The notes beneath the pieces were generated by a model. That model was not told the DNA's origin. It searched no databases and saw only the letters and a list, made by a program, of their open reading frames with translations. Position numbers and translations under genes: made by a program. Of a stretch of 64,000 bases of DNA, positions 57,027-64,000 are shown one piece after another. The stretch is from Sphingomonas sp. Leaf407 (GTDB taxonomy: Bacteria > Pseudomonadota > Alphaproteobacteria > Sphingomonadales > Sphingomonadaceae). The stretch spans positions 1,292,501 through 1,356,500 of the forward strand of contig NZ_LMQO01000001.1 of the NCBI RefSeq assembly GCF_001425385.1, in the 5' to 3' direction. The number at the start of each line of letters is the position of its first letter. The stretch's first letter is position 1.

Positions 57027-57272
57027 ATGAAGAAGATCCTCCTCGTCGCCGCTGCTGCCGGCCTCCTCTCGGTCGCCGCTTGCAAGAACACCCCGGCCGA
57101 CAACGCCGCGGATGCCGCTTCGGACAACCTGGAAATGATGGCCGACAACCTCGAAGCACAGGCTGAGAACACCTCGAACGAGGCCGTTGCGGCCGACCTG
57201 ATGAACGCTTCGGAGAACGCCGAAGACGCTTCGGACGCGATCGAGAACACCGCCGAGCTGAACGGCATGTAA
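57027..57272 (+). CDS. Small acidic lipoprotein
   Basis: An 81-residue product with the lipoprotein signal MKKILLVAAAAGLLSVAAC; the mature protein starts at Cys19. The rest is Ala-, Asp-, Glu- and Asn-rich with few hydrophobic residues (DNLEMMADNLEAQAENTSNE) and is predicted to be helical or disordered. The family is unknown to me. It has its own strong terminator and a 170-base upstream gap, and codon use shows a preference for AAC/GAC. It is probably a single-gene unit of fairly high expression. Confidence 0.8.
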   Translation: MKKILLVAAAAGLLSVAACKNTPADNAADAASDNLEMMADNLEAQAENTSNEAVAADLMNASENAEDASDAIENTAELNGM

Positions 57273-57277
57273 TCCCC

Positions 57278-57353
57278 TTTCCGGCCGGGTTCGCCCGGCC
57301 GGAAACCGGATGCGAAAAAAGGGGCACCCCGGCGACGGGATGCCCCTTTTTTT
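57278..57353. terminator. Two intrinsic terminators, the second bidirectional
   Basis: TTTCCGGCCGGG and CCCGGCCGGAAA pair around a TTCG loop (57278-57305), five bases after the lipoprotein stop. A second stem, AAAAAAGGGGCA with TGCCCCTTTTTT (57315-57353), has A- and T-runs at both ends, so it serves the plus-strand lipoprotein gene and the minus-strand small gene downstream of the adhesin alike. Confidence 0.85.
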
Positions 57354-57405
57354 GGCTGGCTGATGGCTTCGCAAGTGCGAAGTCAGCCGTGACCGGATGG
57401 CGCGA

Positions 57406-57648
57406 TCATGGCACGATTGGGGCGTCGACCTGCGTCGTGCCGCTGCCATGATCGAACGCATCGTCGCCTTGTTCCATCGCCACCCGGTGTGCCGCCGCCA
57501 GCCGGCGGTGGGCATCGCGGGCAGCACCCGATTGCGCTTCGCGGGCCAGTGCCTGTTCCTGCACGAACCGGCGGGTGTGATAGGCGCGGGCCTCGTCGTC
57601 CTCCGTCGGCCGGTCGGTCGGCCGCCACCAGTTGCGCAACCCCCACAT
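57406..57648 (-). CDS. Small hypothetical protein downstream of the adhesin
   Basis: An 80-residue product, starting MWGLRNWWRPTDRPTEDDEA and continuing as a charged helix (RRFVQEQALAREAQSGAARD) with a tail of low complexity. It has a good ribosome-binding site (GGAGAAG) and lies 55 bases after the adhesin stop, on the same strand, so it may be co-transcribed with it. It has no signal peptide or recognisable motif. The frame could be longer upstream, but those codons lie in the adhesin. It could still be a spurious frame. Confidence 0.5.
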   Translation of the reverse strand: MWGLRNWWRPTDRPTEDDEARAYHTRRFVQEQALAREAQSGAARDAHRRLAAAHRVAMEQGDDAFDHGSGTTQVDAPIVP

Positions 57649-57703
57649 CGCATCTTCTCCCGTGCGAATGGCCGGGGCGTCGTTGCACCCCGGCCACGAG
57701 GTT

Positions 57704-60700
57704 TCAGAACTGGAAGCCAACACCGGCATTCGCCCCGGCATAGCCCCGGCTGTCATAGGTGCCGCCGACCTTCACGACCGCCCGCCCGTCGTTAAAGACA
57801 CGCGACGCTCCGAAGGCGATCGCCGACTGTCCGCGATAGGTGCCGCCGCCGACCGCGACCATCGTCGCACCCGGCTCCATCGCCTGCGGCAGCGCCGCCA
57901 CCGCCATCGCCGCCGACGATCCCGCGCTCATGTCGCGGCGGATCGTGCCGAGGTCGAAGCCGACGTCGGTCAGCCGGGCATCGATGTAGCTGGTCGCCTG
58001 CGACAACGTGTCGCGCATCCCCGACTGGAGCTGCCCCAGATTGACCGCGTCGGTCGCCGCCGTGCCCGCCGCGACGTTGCGCAGAGCGACGGGCGTGTTG
58101 CCGTTACCGAGGCTGACGTTGCCGCTCGGATCATATTGCACCGAGTTGCTGCCGAGCGCGAGCGCCGCCTGTGCCGTTTGGTTGGTGGCATAAAGCTGCG
58201 ACCCGTTGACCGCCTGGGTCGAGGTGGCCGACACCGTGCCGGCCGCGACATTGGCGAGCGTGACCGGCGCCGCCGCATTGCCCCCGGCGAGCGTCACCTG
58301 ATTGGTGCGTTGCCCGGCGGCGTTGCGATCATATTGCAGGCTGTTCGACGATTGCTGGGCGACGGCGAACAACTGCCCGCCATTGACCGCGTCGGTCGAT
58401 CCGGCGGCGACGGTGCCGCTGGCGACATTATGCAGCCCGACCGGGGCGGCGGTGTTGGCGCCGACCAATGTCACGTCGTTGGTGCGCGTGCCGCCGTTGG
58501 GCGTCGTCGGGCTGCCGGGGTTGCTGTACTGGATCGCCGCCACCGTGCTGCCGGTGATCGTGTTCTGGATCGTGGTGATCGCCGAGGTGTTGGACGCGAC
58601 CTGGGCATTGGTCGTCGCCAATTGTCCGCCGTTAACCGCATCGGTCGATCCGGCGACCAGCGCGCCGTCGCGCACGTTGCGCAGGCCCACCGGACCGCCG
58701 CTGGCGCCGACCAGCGTCGTATCGTCGGTCGGGGTGCCGCCGTTGGGCGTGGTGGGCGTGGCGGCATCGGCATATTTGATCGGGGAATTGCCGACCTGCG
58801 TCTGGAGGTTGGTGATCGCGGTGCTGTTCGCATCGACCCGCGTCGTCAGGTTGGTGACGGCGGTGCCGGTGCCCGCGATATTGCTTTGCAGATTGGTGAT
58901 CGCGGTGGTGTTGTTCGCGATCTGCGTAGTGTTGTTCGTGACGCGGGTGTCGAGGTTGGCGACATTGCCCTCGACCGTGGTCAGCCGCCCTTCGGTGCCG
59001 GTCACACGGGTGTCGAGCGCGGCCACCGCCTGGTTGGTGGTGTTGAGCTGATCGCCGTTGACCGCATCGGTCGACCCGGCTCCCACGGTGCCGCCGCGAA
59101 CGTTGTGGAGCGCCACCGCGCCGCCGCTCGCGCCGACCAGCGTCAGTTCGTCGGTCACGGTGCCGCCGTTCGGCGTCGTCGGCGCCGCGGCGGTCGAATA
59201 GCGCACCGGCCCCGCCGATCCGCTGCCGATCTGGGCGATCAGCGCGGTATTGGCCGCCACCTGCGTATTGGTGGCGAAGAGCTGCGCCCCGTTCACTGCT
59301 TCGGTCGAGGTGGCGGAGAGCGCCCCCGCCGCGACATTGCCCAGCACCGTGCCGTTCGCGCCGCCAAAGGTCAGCCGGTCGCGCGCGACATTGTCGTATT
59401 GCGCGGCGCTGGCGCTCAGCGCGGCAAGGCCGGCGGTGTTGGCGAGGACGCGCGTATCGAGCCCGCCGATCGAGGTCAGCGCGCCGTCGAGCCGCTGGTT
59501 GGTGGCATAGAGTTGCGACCCGTTGACCGCCTCGGTCGAGGTGGCGCTGAGCGCACCCGTGCCGACATTGCCGATCGTCACCACCTGACCGGGCGTCGTG
59601 CCGACCAGCGTGACCCCGCCGGTGCGATTGCCCGCCGCATCGACGTCGTAGCGCACGGCGTTGGCGACCCCGCCTTGCAGCGAAGCGATCTGCTGGGTGT
59701 TGGTCGTCACGCGGGTGTCGAGGCCGGCGACCTGCGTGTTGGTCGCGAAGAGCTGCGCGCCGTTGACCGCCTCGGTCGAGGTGGCGGTGAGCGCTCCGGC
59801 GCCGACGTTGGCCAGGGTCACGGTCGCGCCGGGGGTGGTGCCGATGAAGGTCACGCCGCCGGTCCGGGCACCACTGGCGTCGGTGTCGTAGCGCACCGCA
59901 TTGACCGCCCCGCCCTGAAGCGCCGCAATATCCTGCGTATTGGTCGTGACGCGGGTGTCGAGGCCGGCGATGGCGGTGGTATTGCCGACGATGGCGGTGG
60001 TGTTGCCGACGATGGCGGTGGTGTTGTCGGTCACGCGGGTGTCGAGGCCGCCGATCGCGGTGGTGTTGGTCGTCACCCGCGTGTCAAGTGCGCCGATCCC
60101 GGCGGTGTTCGTCGCGACCTGCGTATTGGTTGCGAACAGTTGCGATCCGTTGACCGCATCGGTCGAGGTTGCGCTCAACGCACCCGCACCGACGTTGCCG
60201 AGCGTCACCGTCGCGCCGGGGGTGGTGCCGACCAACGTCACGCCGCCGGTGCGAACGCCCGCCGCATCGGTGTCATAGCGCACCGCATTGGCGACACCGC
60301 CCTGAAGTGCGGTAATATCCTGCGTATTGGTCGTGACGCGGGTGTCGAGGCCGCCGATGGCCGTGGTGTTGGTCGTCACCCGCGTGTCGAGTGCGCCGAT
60401 CCCGGCGGTGTTGGTCGCGACCTGCGTATTGGTCGCGAACAGTTGCGATCCGTTGACCGCCTCGGTCGAGGTTGCGCTCAACGCGCCCGCACCGACGTTG
60501 CCGAGCGTCACCGTCGCGCCGGGGGTGGTGCCGACCAGCGTCACCCCGCCGGTCCGGGCACCAGCCGCATCGGTATCGTAGCGTACGGAGTTGGCAACGC
60601 CGCCTTGAAGCGTGACAATATCCTGCGTGTTGGTCGTGACGCGGGTGTCTAGTCCGGCAATGGCGGTCGTGTTGCCGGTCGTCCGGGTATCGAGCCCGCC

Positions 60701-62005
60701 GATCGCGGTCGTGTTGTCGGTCACGCGGGTGTCGATGCCGCCGATCGCGGTGGTGTTGGTCGTGACGCGCGTATCGAGCGCGCCGATCCCGGCGGTGTTC
60801 GTTGCGACCTGCGTGCTGGTCGCGAACAGTTGCGATCCGTTGACCGCCTCGGTCGAGGTCTCGTTCAAGGCGGCCGGCGCGACGTTGCCGAGCGTCACGG
60901 TGGCGCCCGGCGTCACCCCGGCAAGCGTCACGCCGCCGGTCCGCACCCCGGCGGCATCGGTGTCGTAGCGGACCGCATTGGCGCTCTGCCCCTGCAACAC
61001 CGTGACATCGCCCTGCACGGTCGTGATCGCGCCGGTGTTGGCGGCGACCTGCGTATTGGTGGCGAACAGTTGCGATCCGTTGACCGCTTCGGTCGAGGTC
61101 GCGGTCACGGCACCCGCGCCGACATTGCCGAGCACGGTCCCCGCCGCCCCGGCCAGCGTCGCGCGGGCGCGGGTCGCGTCGTCGTAGCGCAGCGCGACCG
61201 CCGAAAGCGCGTCGACCTGCCCCGCGACGCCCGCGACCTGCCCGACCGTCGCGGCATCGGTCGCGGCCGATCCGGCGGCGACGTTGGTGATCTGACGCAG
61301 GCCACCGGCGGCACCGACCGAGACTTCGCCGGCCGAGGTCTGCGTGCCGGCGAGGCCAACCGCGGTGTAGCCGCCGAGCGCCCCGCGCGTGGCGAGCGAT
61401 CCGGCGCCGAGCGCCACGCTGTTGGCGGCGGTGACTTGCGCATTGGTGCCAAAGGCGATGCTGCCGGTCGCGCCGGCTTCGGCACGGGCGTTGTTGCCAA
61501 AGGCGATGGCGTTGATGTCGGAGGCGAACGAGGCGACACCCTCCGCGCCCAGCCCGCTGATGCGATTGCCGCCGATCGAGATGCCGGCCGGCGTGTCGAG
61601 GCTGATCGAATCGGTCGTGAGCTGGCACTGGTCGGTCGGGCCGACGACGTTGCCGCCGGTATCGAGCACCTGCAGCGTGATCGGCTGGCCCGACGCGGCC
61701 TGATTGAGCAACCCGGTGACATTGGTGTTGAGCGGCGGCAGCGGCAGCAGGGCGCTGAGCAGCGGGATGCCGAGGATGCTGTTGACCCGTCCTTCCAGCG
61801 GACCGGTGATGCCGGTGACGACCGGCGAGAGAATATCGGTGACGACCGAACGCGGGAGCTGGACGCCGCTGCACGCGCTGACGACGCGGTTCTGGGCGGC
61901 GGCCTGACTGGCGATACCGGTGCCGATCAGCATCGTGGTTCCCATCAACGTGCGCAGGAACAGGCGCGAGACGGCGGGACGGGTTGGGGCAATGGCCGGG
62001 TGCAT
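57704..62005 (-). CDS. Trimeric autotransporter adhesin (YadA-like)
   Basis: A 1433-residue surface protein of the type V-c secretion family. A signal peptide is at about 1-38 (ending IASQAAAQ). A head segment with YadA-head repeats follows (IAFGNNARAEAGATGSIAFG near 170). The stalk has repeated neck motifs: eleven AVNG-type necks such as STEAVNGSQLFATN, plus one variant (DAVNLGQLQ), alternate with LDTRVTTNTTAI coiled-coil segments. The C-terminal anchor (about 1345-1433) has ATMVAVGGGTYRGQSAIAFG and ends in a Phe (GVGFQF), as an outer-membrane barrel should. The ribosome-binding site AGGAGG lies four bases upstream. It is probably needed for attachment. Confidence 0.93.
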   Translation of the reverse strand: MHPAIAPTRPAVSRLFLRTLMGTTMLIGTGIASQAAAQNRVVSACSGVQLPRSVVTDILSPVVTGITGPLEGRVNSILGIPLLSALLPLPPLNTNVTGLLNQAASGQPITLQVLDTGGNVVGPTDQCQLTTDSISLDTPAGISIGGNRISGLGAEGVASFASDINAIAFGNNARAEAGATGSIAFGTNAQVTAANSVALGAGSLATRGALGGYTAVGLAGTQTSAGEVSVGAAGGLRQITNVAAGSAATDAATVGQVAGVAGQVDALSAVALRYDDATRARATLAGAAGTVLGNVGAGAVTATSTEAVNGSQLFATNTQVAANTGAITTVQGDVTVLQGQSANAVRYDTDAAGVRTGGVTLAGVTPGATVTLGNVAPAALNETSTEAVNGSQLFATSTQVATNTAGIGALDTRVTTNTTAIGGIDTRVTDNTTAIGGLDTRTTGNTTAIAGLDTRVTTNTQDIVTLQGGVANSVRYDTDAAGARTGGVTLVGTTPGATVTLGNVGAGALSATSTEAVNGSQLFATNTQVATNTAGIGALDTRVTTNTTAIGGLDTRVTTNTQDITALQGGVANAVRYDTDAAGVRTGGVTLVGTTPGATVTLGNVGAGALSATSTDAVNGSQLFATNTQVATNTAGIGALDTRVTTNTTAIGGLDTRVTDNTTAIVGNTTAIVGNTTAIAGLDTRVTTNTQDIAALQGGAVNAVRYDTDASGARTGGVTFIGTTPGATVTLANVGAGALTATSTEAVNGAQLFATNTQVAGLDTRVTTNTQQIASLQGGVANAVRYDVDAAGNRTGGVTLVGTTPGQVVTIGNVGTGALSATSTEAVNGSQLYATNQRLDGALTSIGGLDTRVLANTAGLAALSASAAQYDNVARDRLTFGGANGTVLGNVAAGALSATSTEAVNGAQLFATNTQVAANTALIAQIGSGSAGPVRYSTAAAPTTPNGGTVTDELTLVGASGGAVALHNVRGGTVGAGSTDAVNGDQLNTTNQAVAALDTRVTGTEGRLTTVEGNVANLDTRVTNNTTQIANNTTAITNLQSNIAGTGTAVTNLTTRVDANSTAITNLQTQVGNSPIKYADAATPTTPNGGTPTDDTTLVGASGGPVGLRNVRDGALVAGSTDAVNGGQLATTNAQVASNTSAITTIQNTITGSTVAAIQYSNPGSPTTPNGGTRTNDVTLVGANTAAPVGLHNVASGTVAAGSTDAVNGGQLFAVAQQSSNSLQYDRNAAGQRTNQVTLAGGNAAAPVTLANVAAGTVSATSTQAVNGSQLYATNQTAQAALALGSNSVQYDPSGNVSLGNGNTPVALRNVAAGTAATDAVNLGQLQSGMRDTLSQATSYIDARLTDVGFDLGTIRRDMSAGSSAAMAVAALPQAMEPGATMVAVGGGTYRGQSAIAFGASRVFNDGRAVVKVGGTYDSRGYAGANAGVGFQF
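60061..60930 (-). repeat. Near-identical tandem DNA repeats within the adhesin gene
   Basis: Units of 303 bases (101 codons) at 60061-60363 and 60364 onwards are almost identical, and a third partial unit follows at about 60745-60930. Each encodes one neck motif plus the LDTRVTTNT stalk segment. Such repeats can expand or contract by recombination. Confidence 0.8.
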
Positions 62006-62361
62006 ACATCCTCCTGTGTGCCGAGATTTCTATCTCGTCGGACGGATGCTGCTCCCCGGTTGGCGAACGTTCGCTTTTCAGAAAAAATACGCGAATTTCG
62101 GTATTTACGCGAGGGGCTTGCCCTGCACGGGAACTTTGGAGACCGGATTAATCGCCGGCCGTTCAGCCGCTTTGCGAAAATTCGGGGTAAATCGCTCAGG
62201 ACGGTCCGGTGACGGACAAAGCGGGAACCGGTTCGCGCAAGACATTGATCGCTGGGCGAATATCGCCGCTATCGCTCCCTTTCCCTTCCGATACGGACCA
62301 ATCGTTATCGATCCGTATCGATCCCGAGCGCACGGCAATCCTGCTATTGCGAAGCTTTCGC
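62006..62361. promoter_or_regulatory. Shared upstream region of the adhesin and the siderophore receptor, with three dyads
   Basis: This 356-base divergent gap holds no gene. GCGAACGTTCGC at 62064-62075 is a perfect palindrome. AAATAC and GTATTT flank a ten-base centre at 62086-62107, an AT-rich dyad. TGCGAA-N3-TTCGCA at 62348-62362 lies at the receptor start and resembles the core of alphaproteobacterial Fur/Mur-type boxes. Protein binding is inferred from symmetry alone. Confidence 0.5.
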
Positions 62362-64000
62362 ATGTCCGCTAGGCGGCAGCGCTCGGGGGATTTGAACTTG
62401 GTGTACGATATTCCTTTGCAGCAGTTGCTCGCGCTGGCGCTGACGGCGGTGGCGACACCCGGCCATGCCGGACCGGTCGACCTGCCCGATGCGCAGCGCG
62501 ACATCGTCGTCACCGGCCGCGCCTCCCCCGCCCCGGCGGCGGCGGACGATCGCTACCAGCCGGTGCCCGATGCCTCGACGTTGCGCTCGGCCGCCTCGCC
62601 GCTCGCCGTGCCGCAGGCGGTCATTATCGTTCCCGCGCAGGTGATCGTCGACCAGCGCCCACGCTTCCTCGACGACGTGCTCGCCAACGTCAGCGGCATC
62701 ACCCAGGGCAACACGTTGGCGGCGACGCAGGATACGGTGTTCAAGCGCGGGTTCGGGGCGAATCGCGACGGATCGGTGATGCACAACGGCATGCCGGTGG
62801 TGCAGGGCCGCGCGTTCAACGCCGCGACGCAGAGCGTGGAGGTGCTCAAAGGCCCCGCCTCGCTGCTCTATGGCATCATGGACCCCGGCGGGGTCATCAA
62901 CCTCGTCAGCCGCAAGCCGCTGCTCGACGCGCAGGGCAGCGTCGCGCTGACCGGGTCGGCCCATGCCGCCGGGCGCGTCGGGCTGGAGGCGATGGGCGAC
63001 GTGACGGGGCGGATCGCCGGCAATCTTGCCGGACGGCTGGTGCTCGACCATCAGGAAGAGGATTACTGGCGCAATTTCGGCGAGCGGCGCGACACGCTGA
63101 TCGCGCCGTCGCTCGGCTGGTATGGCGGGGCCACGCAGGCGATCCTGTGGGTCGAGCTGCGGACATTCGACACGCCGTTCGATCGCGGCACCTCGCTCAA
63201 TCCGGTGACGCTGACCCCGCTGGCGGTGCCCCGGCGGCGACGGCTGGACGAACCGAACAACCGGATGACCGGCGACAGCCAGTTGGTGCAGCTTGCGGTC
63301 GACCATCGGCTGGGCGGCGGGTGGAGCGCGCATCTCGCGACCAGCTTCAACAGCGAGCGCTATGACGCCGGGCAGCTCCGCGTCACCGGGGTCAATCCCG
63401 CGCGCGGCACGCTGACGCGCAGCAACGACGCGACGATCGGTTCGGTCAGCACCGACGCCTATGCGCAAGCCTATGTCGACGGCGGCTTCACCGCGCTGGG
63501 CGTCGAACACAAGATCCTGATCGGCGCGGAGGGCGAATATCGCCGCTATTATCGCCGCGACCTGATCCGCCAGGCGGTGCGCGGCGGCGCGTTCAGCTAT
63601 CTGAACCCGGTGTATGGCCGCGAGCCGTTTCCGTCGACCGTGTCGGCCAGCGACAGCGACCAGACCGATACGCTCTACAATTATTCGTTGTTCGCGCAGG
63701 ATTCGGTGACGATCGGCGACCTGATCGTCATCGCCGGCGGGCGGTTGCTGGGGTATGACCAGCGCGCCGGGCGCGGGCGGCCGTTCACCGCCAATACCGA
63801 CCTGTCGGGATGGGACGTGGTGCCGCAGGCCGGGCTGGTATGGCGCGCGACGCCGGTGTTCTCGCTCTATGCCGGCTATACCCGCTCGGTCCGCCCGACC
63901 TCGACCATCGCGCCGCTGGCCGGGGGCACGACGATCACCGCCGCCTTCGCCCCCGAACGCGGCCGTTCGCTGGAGGCGGGCGCGAAGCTCGACCTGCCCG
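62362..64000 (+). CDS. TonB-dependent siderophore receptor, 3' end beyond the window
   Basis: An outer-membrane receptor that would import ferric siderophores with TonB energy. The frame is open to the right edge, giving 546 codons of an expected 700 or so. The plug domain has QRDIVVTGR (TonB-box region), VPQAVIIVPAQVIVDQRPRF, LANVSGITQGN, and VEVLKGPASLLYGIMDPGGV, followed by INLVSRKP. The barrel strands follow. The ATG at 62362 supplies arginines before the hydrophobic signal segment LLALALTAVATPGHA; a GTG at 62401 with GGGGGA upstream is an alternative. The substrate is not known. Confidence 0.9.
   Translation, partial: MSARRQRSGDLNLVYDIPLQQLLALALTAVATPGHAGPVDLPDAQRDIVVTGRASPAPAAADDRYQPVPDASTLRSAASPLAVPQAVIIVPAQVIVDQRPRFLDDVLANVSGITQGNTLAATQDTVFKRGFGANRDGSVMHNGMPVVQGRAFNAATQSVEVLKGPASLLYGIMDPGGVINLVSRKPLLDAQGSVALTGSAHAAGRVGLEAMGDVTGRIAGNLAGRLVLDHQEEDYWRNFGERRDTLIAPSLGWYGGATQAILWVELRTFDTPFDRGTSLNPVTLTPLAVPRRRRLDEPNNRMTGDSQLVQLAVDHRLGGGWSAHLATSFNSERYDAGQLRVTGVNPARGTLTRSNDATIGSVSTDAYAQAYVDGGFTALGVEHKILIGAEGEYRRYYRRDLIRQAVRGGAFSYLNPVYGREPFPSTVSASDSDQTDTLYNYSLFAQDSVTIGDLIVIAGGRLLGYDQRAGRGRPFTANTDLSGWDVVPQAGLVWRATPVFSLYAGYTRSVRPTSTIAPLAGGTTITAAFAPERGRSLEAGAKLDLP

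Noticed and set aside
57632-60652. A 1006-codon plus-strand open frame opposite the adhesin
   Set aside because: It mirrors the repetitive adhesin codons, and its product is an Arg/Gly/Asp-rich repeat without any domain. The adhesin has signal peptide, necks, anchor and ribosome-binding site.
58300-61000. Regularly spaced DNA repeats considered as a CRISPR array
   Set aside because: The repeats keep one open frame and encode neck and stalk motifs of a trimeric autotransporter; there are no unique spacers and no cas genes.

Overview
The window is ordinary chromosome of a GC-rich alphaproteobacterium, most probably a Sphingomonas-like member of the Sphingomonadales. The grounds are the conserved str–S10–spc–alpha ribosomal block with adk but no rpmJ, a CckA-type hybrid kinase, the neighbourhood lytic transglycosylase–dapA–smpB, TonB-dependent receptor and trimeric adhesin genes, and the recurring intergenic palindromes. 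The species assignment is inference; there is no rRNA gene. No prophage, insertion sequence, CRISPR array or integrase is visible.

Layout. 1-4785: the 3' part of an L-serine dehydratase gene, an oligopeptidase A-like M3 peptidase, and a divergent DNA-alkylation repair pair (an Ada-type sensor without its own methyltransferase domain, and a separate Ogt). 4862-25096: an almost uninterrupted minus-strand superoperon, read from right to left as rpsL-rpsG-fusA-tuf-rpsJ-rplCDWB-rpsS-rplV-rpsC-rplP-rpmC-rpsQ-rplNXE-rpsNH-rplFR-rpsE-rpmD-rplO-secY-adk-rpsMK-rpoA-rplQ. It has a good promoter ahead of rpsL, a classical terminator after rplQ and several terminator-like hairpins inside. 25149-33756: small accessory and housekeeping genes (alpha/beta hydrolase, lipoprotein, periplasmic cyclophilin, two GSTs, a Tat-exported dienelactone hydrolase-like protein, a UVR-motif protein, a DUF2218 plus His-rich PadR regulator module, RarA coupled to an RNase H-fold-like protein, and tRNA-Thr). 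33757-45212: a repeat-rich gap, recA with a possible SOS box, a TPR-like secreted protein, CckA followed by a single-domain response regulator, an M13 peptidase lipoprotein, and greB overlapping a lytic transglycosylase gene. 45283-56855: dapA, a large soluble hybrid histidine kinase, smpB, DUF2062, a YbaL-type cation/proton antiporter, an NYN-domain protein, a small winged-helix-like protein overlapping ettA, and an M28 peptidase. 57027-64000: a small lipoprotein, convergent terminators, a 1433-residue trimeric autotransporter with near-identical internal repeats, and a divergent TonB-dependent siderophore receptor that runs off the right edge.

How the parts work together. Most of the window makes the translation and transcription machinery: ribosomal proteins, EF-G, EF-Tu, RNA polymerase alpha, SecY, SmpB, EttA and GreB. 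DNA repair and replication-fork genes (ada-like, ogt, recA, rarA) and envelope genes (transglycosylase, peptidases, adhesin, siderophore receptor) surround it. Many gene pairs overlap by 1, 4 or 8 bases, which implies translational coupling. Intergenic gaps are repeatedly filled by paired palindromic repeats of several sequence families; this is the most conspicuous non-coding structure in the window.

Limits. All product names rest on recognising motifs and remembered family sequences by eye. Start codons were chosen by family alignment, ribosome-binding sites and overlaps. Promoters, operators and terminators are pattern matches, not measured sites.
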